In this document: one piece after another, positions 7,384-10,246 of the stretch | Layout of the letters: every line of letters begins with the position of its first letter | Position numbering within the stretch: the first letter of the stretch is position 1 | Assembly: GCA_003486645.1 (NCBI GenBank) | Contig: DNGI01000307.1 | Location: forward strand, 688 to 10,933 | Source of the DNA: Cyanobacteria bacterium UBA11370 | GTDB lineage: Bacteria; Cyanobacteriota; Cyanobacteriia; Cyanobacteriales; Coleofasciculaceae | Length of the DNA: 10,246 nucleotides | Direction of reading: 5' to 3' | Made by a program: the position numbers and the translations under genes | Notes under the pieces: generated by a model | Database searches by the model: none | Seen by the model: the letters and a program-made list of their open reading frames with translations, nothing else | Told to the model about the DNA's origin: nothing

Positions 7384-7389
7384 TAAAAT
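7384..7389 (+). promoter_or_regulatory. Candidate -10 element TAAAAT for the DUF488 cassette
   Basis: TAAAAT matches five of six bases of the bacterial -10 consensus and lies 25 bases before the ATG at 7415. No convincing -35 sits at the right distance. It is the best candidate in the 85-base divergent gap but remains weakly supported. Confidence 0.3.
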
Positions 7390-7414
7390 TAAAGTCTAAG
7401 TGAGTTTTACATCC

Positions 7415-8077
7415 ATGAACACGACTAAGCAATTATTTACCATTGGACATTCTAATCTGAGTATTGATGATTTTATTCGCTTATTGCAGCAGCATAACAT
7501 TACGGCGGTTGCTGATGTGCGATCGCACCCCTATAGTCGTTACTTACCTCATTTCAATAAATCTCCTCTCCAATCCACCTTATCCACTTTAGGAATCCAC
7601 TATATTTTTCTCGGTCAAGAGTTAGGAGCAAGACCTACCGATCTAAGCTGTTATGTTAATGGTAAAGCTTTATATGATCGAATTGCTGCAACTGAACTCT
7701 TTTCTCAAGGAATCCAACGTCTTCTTAAAGAAGGAGAAACTTACAAAATTTCGCTGATGTGTGCTGAGAAAGACCCAATTACCTGCCATCGGACTATTCT
7801 TGTGTGCCGACATTTGCAAAAATTTAATCTAGAAATCTATCATATTTTAAATGATGGAGCTTTGGAATCTCATCAACAGTTAGAACAGAGGTTGCTGACT
7901 TTACATGGCTTAGATCCGGCTCAATTGAATCAACCCAAGCAACTTTCCCTATTTGATGATATGACATCCCTCAACCCAGTTTCTAAGTCCTCCCTTGAAG
8001 AACGATTGCAAGAAGCGTATTATCGACAAGGGGATAAAATTGCTTATCAGGAAACTAAACATGAGTCAATCGATTGA
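7415..8077 (+). CDS. DUF488 family protein, long form with clamp-binding-like tail
   Basis: From ATG 7415 the protein has 220 residues; GTG 7400 would add five more, and neither start has a ribosome binding site. It shows the DUF488 hallmarks: LFTIGHS (7-13), VADVRSHPYSR (32-42), LGQELGARP (66-74) and the C-terminal signature LMCAEKDPITCHRTILV (114-130), in which C116, E118, C124 and H125 look like an active or metal site. The fold would be a cytosolic Rossmann-like domain ending near residue 165. The family has no established biochemical role. Beyond it lies a flexible tail with KQLSLFDD (175-182); QLSLF is the consensus pentapeptide by which DNA-handling proteins bind the bacterial sliding clamp. 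The tail ends in a charged helix (193-210). The next DUF488 gene overlaps its end by 17 bases, which indicates translational coupling. Confidence 0.88.
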   Translation: MNTTKQLFTIGHSNLSIDDFIRLLQQHNITAVADVRSHPYSRYLPHFNKSPLQSTLSTLGIHYIFLGQELGARPTDLSCYVNGKALYDRIAATELFSQGIQRLLKEGETYKISLMCAEKDPITCHRTILVCRHLQKFNLEIYHILNDGALESHQQLEQRLLTLHGLDPAQLNQPKQLSLFDDMTSLNPVSKSSLEERLQEAYYRQGDKIAYQETKHESID

Positions 8078-8507
8078 GTTATTTACAATAGGTTTTACTA
8101 AAAAGTCCGCGCAACAATTTTTTGATACCTTGCTGAAGTCGGGAATTAAACGAGTGATCGACACCCGACTTAATAATGTATCTCAGTTAGCTGGATTTAC
8201 GAAACGAGCCGATCTTGAGTATTTTTTACAAAAGATTGGCAATATTGATTATATCCATCGTTTAGATTTAGCGCCAACAAAAGATATTTTAGATAATTAC
8301 AAAAAAAATAACGGAGATTGGGATACTTACGAAAAACAGTTTTTGGAGTTAATGAAGGAACGACAAATTGAACAGAACATTTCACCGGAGATTTTCAACG
8401 GTAGTTGTTTGCTATGTAGTGAACCAACTCCTCACTATTGTCATCGTCGCTTAGTGGCTGAATATTTGAATAACCAGTGGGGAAATGTAAAAATATGTCA
8501 TCTTTGA
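8061..8507 (+). CDS. DUF488 family protein, short form
   Basis: From ATG 8061, inside the end of the preceding gene, the protein has 148 residues. It is a second, clearly divergent DUF488 member. ELFTIGFTKKS (6-16) replaces TIGHS, VIDTRLNNVSQLAGF (32-46) corresponds to the ADVRSHPYSR region, and LLCSEPTPHYCHRRLVAEYL (117-136) keeps the C-x-E-x5-C-H-R signature with C119, E121, C127 and H128. Between 70 and 110 it has its own insertion rich in Asp, Asn and Lys. Unlike the upstream paralogue it has no long C-terminal tail and no clamp-like motif. An in-frame upstream ATG at 7995 lies within the first gene and would add 22 non-family residues, so 8061 is preferred. The 17-base overlap suggests the two proteins are made together and may form a heteromer; this is inference. 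Confidence 0.88.
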   Translation: MSQSIELFTIGFTKKSAQQFFDTLLKSGIKRVIDTRLNNVSQLAGFTKRADLEYFLQKIGNIDYIHRLDLAPTKDILDNYKKNNGDWDTYEKQFLELMKERQIEQNISPEIFNGSCLLCSEPTPHYCHRRLVAEYLNNQWGNVKICHL

Positions 8508-8625
8508 TTGGTTGTTGGTTGTTTGTTGTTTGTTATTAGCTATTCGGGTTTAATGACTCAAGCTGATATATCTCCGGTCAATTTGGGAACTCTAAAAATA
8601 CCTTACTATATGCTGATGACTCAGA
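8508..8625 (+). other. Leader between DUF488 and dual-OB genes with a G/T-only run
   Basis: The 118-base gap begins with a 27-base run of only G and T (8508-8534), built from TTG and GTT units, a low-complexity type known from cyanobacterial spacers. No hairpin terminator and no Shine-Dalgarno site was found, so read-through from the DUF488 genes is possible. A 63-codon frame starting TTG 8508 is low-complexity and then runs out of frame into the dual-OB gene, so it is not called. Confidence 0.45.
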
Positions 8626-9342
8626 ATGACCCAGATTATTTGCCTAGCGAATTCCTGGAAGCGTGGCGACAGATGTATCGCTGGGATCGATATTATTAAC
8701 GATAGCTGGATTCGTCCAGTATCGAATTTACCAGATGGTCGCATCCCTAAAGAAATGCGTTTGATTGGAGGATTAGAACCTGCTTTACTCGACATTCTAG
8801 AAATCCCCCTCGCCAAAACAGGACCCGACTTTGGTTTTGAACGAGAAAACCTCTCGGTGTTACCAGGCAAATGGCGGCGAGTTGGACAAGTTCCACCGAC
8901 CTACTTACTTAAATATTGCAGTAATGAAAAGTATATTCTGCACAGCGATCGCCGATATGTTACTATCGATTTTATGCAATCCTTACCACCATCTGAACGA
9001 TGTACCTTGCAACTAGTTAAAGTGGTAAAATTTTCAGTAAAATCAATAGGTCAGCGATTTGAAAACGTTCAAAAATGGGAAGGCTCAATCCTAACAGAAA
9101 ATGGACAACGATTAACAGCAACTATTACTGATCCGGTATTTATTCGGCGGTTGGAGTTAGGATATCAGCCAACCCGTCATTATTTAGTAACAGTTAGTCT
9201 TAGTATGCCTTGGCGACCTGTGGATTGGGAAGGGGATGATCCCTGCTGGAAACTAATCGCCGCTGTGGTGGAATTACCGGAACCATCCAGAAGCAATCTA
9301 GACCTAGAAATAGTTCAAGATGAACCCGATATTCCCTGGTAA
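8626..9342 (+). CDS. Dual-OB (DuOB) domain protein
   Basis: This 238-residue soluble protein starts TQIICLANSWKRGDRCIAGI (2-21), followed by a Trp-Ile-Arg-Pro-Val-Ser motif (28-33). I recognise this as the start of the dual-OB-containing domain family, in which two OB-like beta barrels lie in tandem. The second half has RHYLVTVSLSMPW (184-196) and then CWKLIAAVVEL (207-217), the family's typical last strands, and an acidic tail. OB folds usually bind nucleic acid or nucleotide ligands, but no direct function is known to me for this family. The assignment rests on recalled sequence pattern, not on a search. An in-frame TGA at 8617-8619 limits the start; ATG 8626 has no clear ribosome binding site. 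Its position 118 bases after two DUF488 genes, in the same direction, suggests one functional cassette. Confidence 0.75.
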   Translation: MTQIICLANSWKRGDRCIAGIDIINDSWIRPVSNLPDGRIPKEMRLIGGLEPALLDILEIPLAKTGPDFGFERENLSVLPGKWRRVGQVPPTYLLKYCSNEKYILHSDRRYVTIDFMQSLPPSERCTLQLVKVVKFSVKSIGQRFENVQKWEGSILTENGQRLTATITDPVFIRRLELGYQPTRHYLVTVSLSMPWRPVDWEGDDPCWKLIAAVVELPEPSRSNLDLEIVQDEPDIPW

Positions 9343-9540
9343 ATTCCATAATTTATAAGGGTAGGGTGTATCGAAGGATAAAACCCTGATTATCTCAATC
9401 AATAACTTGGTCTGATCCACCTTACAAGTTGATTTAACTGTGACCAAAGCCAACCCGGTACAAGCCTCCCCTTTTATAGCACTACGCATTGAGGTTAGGA
9501 CATCCTTAATTGCTGAAACTATTGATTTTCTAGGCTTTTA

Positions 9541-9568
9541 CCTTCTGCCCTCTGTCCTCTGCCTTCTG
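9541..9568. repeat. Heptamer tandem repeat, four units
   Basis: The units CCTTCTG, CCCTCTG, TCCTCTG and CCTTCTG follow one another directly. This is the CTTCTGC/CCTCTGC class of short tandemly repeated sequence widespread in filamentous cyanobacteria, different in unit from the CTCCCCA array at 1-21. Confidence 0.8.
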
Positions 9569-9598
9569 TCTTCATTGACACTTGCGTAACTCCTAAAA

Positions 9599-9634
9599 CT
9601 ATTAGACTGAAAGTTTTCACCCTCAGTCTAATAG
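9599..9634 (-). terminator. Intrinsic terminator of the hli pair
   Basis: A perfect 12-bp stem (CTATTAGACTGA with TCAGTCTAATAG) encloses a 12-base loop. On the - strand the stem is followed at once by TTTT (9598-9595 region), as expected for a rho-independent terminator of the hli genes. On the + strand no T run follows. The stem is AT-rich, so termination may be partial. It lies about 80 bases past the last hli stop codon. Confidence 0.65.
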
Positions 9635-9714
9635 CAGTTCTATCCACAAGTGTTAGTCTTCAATCTGTCAAATTAGTCAATTTTTGCCCAAAGAACGTGA
9701 GTCTAATCGACTAA

Positions 9715-9858
9715 TTACATCAGACCAAGTTGATGCAGAATACCTTGTCCAGTCATAAATTCTGTAGCTATACCAATGATGAAACCTAGCATGGCTAAAC
9801 GACCATTCCAAGCTTCAGCAAAAGCGGTAAATCCATACTTGTTTTCTTGTTCTTGCAT
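9715..9858 (-). CDS. High-light-inducible protein (Hli/Scp), downstream copy
   Basis: This 47-residue protein is a one-helix relative of plant light-harvesting proteins. The helix carries the chlorophyll-binding pattern ExxNxR in FAEAWNGRLAMLGFIIGIA (13-31), with E15, N18 and R20, and ends in the GILHQLGLM tail typical of the short Hli forms. Such proteins sit in the thylakoid membrane, bind chlorophyll and carotenoid, and protect photosystem assembly and chlorophyll turnover in high light. It is nearly identical to the upstream copy, differing mainly in the first ten residues and a few conservative helix positions. AGGAG (9874-9870) precedes the start by 11 bases. It follows the other hli gene by 52 bases, which include a HIP1 palindrome, so both are likely on one transcript ending at the hairpin at 9599-9634. 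Confidence 0.95.
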   Translation of the reverse strand: MQEQENKYGFTAFAEAWNGRLAMLGFIIGIATEFMTGQGILHQLGLM

Positions 9859-9910
9859 GACTCTAAATTCTCCTGAATGTTGCGATCGCTCAATTGTGAA
9901 ATGAGTTTGA

Positions 9911-10054
9911 TTACATCAAACCAAGTTGGTGCAAAATACCTTGTCCGGTCATAAATTCTGTAGCTAGACCAATTAAGAAGCCAAGCATTGCTAAACGACC
10001 ATTCCAGGTTTCTGCAAATGCAGTGAATCCAAACTTTGTCTTTTCTTCTTGCAT
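9911..10054 (-). CDS. High-light-inducible protein (Hli/Scp), upstream copy
   Basis: This 47-residue protein is the first gene of the tandem pair. It begins MQEEKTKFGFTAF and continues with the chlorophyll-binding helix FAETWNGRLAMLGFLIGLA (13-31), where E15, N18 and R20 are the ligand and ion-pair residues. The C-terminus GILHQLGLM matches its neighbour. AAGGAG (10070-10065) stands 10 bases before the ATG. The HLR1-like operator and a promoter lie directly upstream, so induction by strong light is expected. Tandem, nearly identical hli copies usually arise by local duplication. Expected partners are chlorophyll synthase and photosystem II assembly factors, as known for HliC/HliD-type proteins; which subclass this copy belongs to cannot be fixed from sequence alone. 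Confidence 0.95.
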   Translation of the reverse strand: MQEEKTKFGFTAFAETWNGRLAMLGFLIGLATEFMTGQGILHQLGLM

Positions 10055-10078
10055 CTGTTGATATCTCCTTGAACCGCC

Positions 10079-10096
10079 TCTGTAATGAAATGTAAC
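10079..10096 (-). promoter_or_regulatory. HLR1-like operator (RpaB site) of the hli pair
   Basis: Read on the - strand this is GTTACATT, two bases, ATTACAGA. HLR1, the binding site of the response regulator RpaB, consists of two TTACA-containing octamers separated by two bases. The first octamer is a full match; the second keeps TTACA but departs at three flanking positions. It overlaps the candidate -10 element, the placement expected for repression in low light. Confidence 0.7.
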
Positions 10097-10117
10097 TTAA
10101 TTTTTCAAAATGTGCAA
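10089..10117 (-). promoter_or_regulatory. Candidate promoter of the hli pair
   Basis: On the - strand TTGCAC (10117-10112) is followed after exactly 17 bases by TACATT (10094-10089). Both hexamers are moderate matches to the -35 and -10 consensus. Transcription would begin near 10082, giving a leader of about 28 bases that contains the AAGGAG site. Confidence 0.5.
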
Positions 10118-10183
10118 CATTTCTTTAAACTTTTTAGACCCTAAATCTGGTATATAGAGAATTTCATTGAGCAACGATAGAAA

Positions 10184-10225
10184 ATCTCCTGCGCCAGTCC
10201 TAGCAGTAAGGACTACCCTGGAGAT
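10184..10225. terminator. Two-tier hairpin, possible terminator of a gene beyond the window
   Basis: An outer 6-bp stem ATCTCC/GGAGAT (10184-10189 with 10220-10225) encloses an inner 6-bp stem AGTCCT/AGGACT (10196-10201 with 10209-10214). On the - strand it is followed by TTTTC, so it could terminate a - strand gene lying beyond the right edge. A small structured RNA cannot be excluded. Confidence 0.4.
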
Positions 10226-10246
10226 ATAGCGGTTTTCATACTCATG

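Larger units (their letters stand above)
9343..9714. other. Intergenic region between dual-OB gene and convergent hli pair
   Basis: No gene was seen in these 372 bases. The stretch contains a four-unit heptamer repeat (9541-9568), the hli terminator hairpin (9599-9634), a nested outer inverted repeat ACACTTG/CAAGTGT (9578-9584 with 9647-9653), and an 8-bp inverted repeat AATTAGTC/GACTAATT (9671-9678 with 9709-9716). No terminator was found close behind the dual-OB stop. Confidence 0.55.

Noticed and set aside
7995..8060. Extended N-terminus of the second DUF488 protein
   Set aside because: The 22 extra residues lie in the other frame of the first gene and do not resemble the family; the family motif begins just after ATG 8061.
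8508..8699. 63-codon frame starting TTG between the DUF488 and dual-OB genes
   Set aside because: It begins in a G/T-only low-complexity tract, has no ribosome binding site, and its second half overlaps the dual-OB gene in another frame.
8592..8870. 92-codon reverse-strand frame over the start of the dual-OB gene
   Set aside because: There is no recognisable domain, and it overlaps a supported gene.
7415..9342. Cassette as part of a mobile island
   Set aside because: No integrase, transposase, tRNA or flanking direct repeat was seen, and HIP1 sites occur inside the cassette as in the rest of the window.

Overview
The window is almost certainly from a cyanobacterium, probably a filamentous one. 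At least 13 copies of the HIP1 palindrome GCGATCGC are scattered through it. There are short tandemly repeated pyrimidine-rich blocks between genes, two tandem high-light-inducible (Hli) genes behind an HLR1-like site, and several cyanobacterial-type families (DUF2301, type IV pilin-like G/H, an AI-2E-family permease). The genus cannot be resolved from this sequence alone.

Left part (1-2651): three genes on the + strand. They are a SAM hydroxide adenosyltransferase (DUF62 family), a DUF2301 membrane protein, and, after a 400-base AT-rich gap, a small exported or anchored protein with a BamE-like look. Left-middle (2671-4254): a - strand pair in which a secreted pilin-G/H-domain protein is followed 9 bases later by purN. 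A + strand gene at 4665-4985, with a consensus ribosome binding site, encodes a 106-residue basic protein that resembles the RMF/CrpP ribosome-modulation pattern. Its end is separated by a bidirectional hairpin from a convergent - strand pair (7329-5134): a membrane-anchored NodB polysaccharide deacetylase and an AI-2E/PerM-like permease.

Right part (7415-9342): the most interesting region is a compact + strand cassette, divergent from the deacetylase. It holds two different DUF488 proteins with overlapping reading frames, followed by a protein I recognise as a dual-OB (DuOB) type domain protein. The first DUF488 protein has a C-terminal tail containing QLSLF, an exact match to the consensus bacterial sliding-clamp-binding pentapeptide. 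That suggests, by inference only, a job at DNA or another nucleic acid. The window closes with two 47-residue Hli proteins on the - strand (9858-9715 and 10054-9911), which the six-gene-length scale of the rest would easily hide. They have their own promoter, HLR1 operator and intrinsic terminator and would bind chlorophyll under light stress.

Most of the window is ordinary chromosomal cyanobacterial sequence. No rRNA, tRNA, CRISPR array, transposase or recombinase was found.
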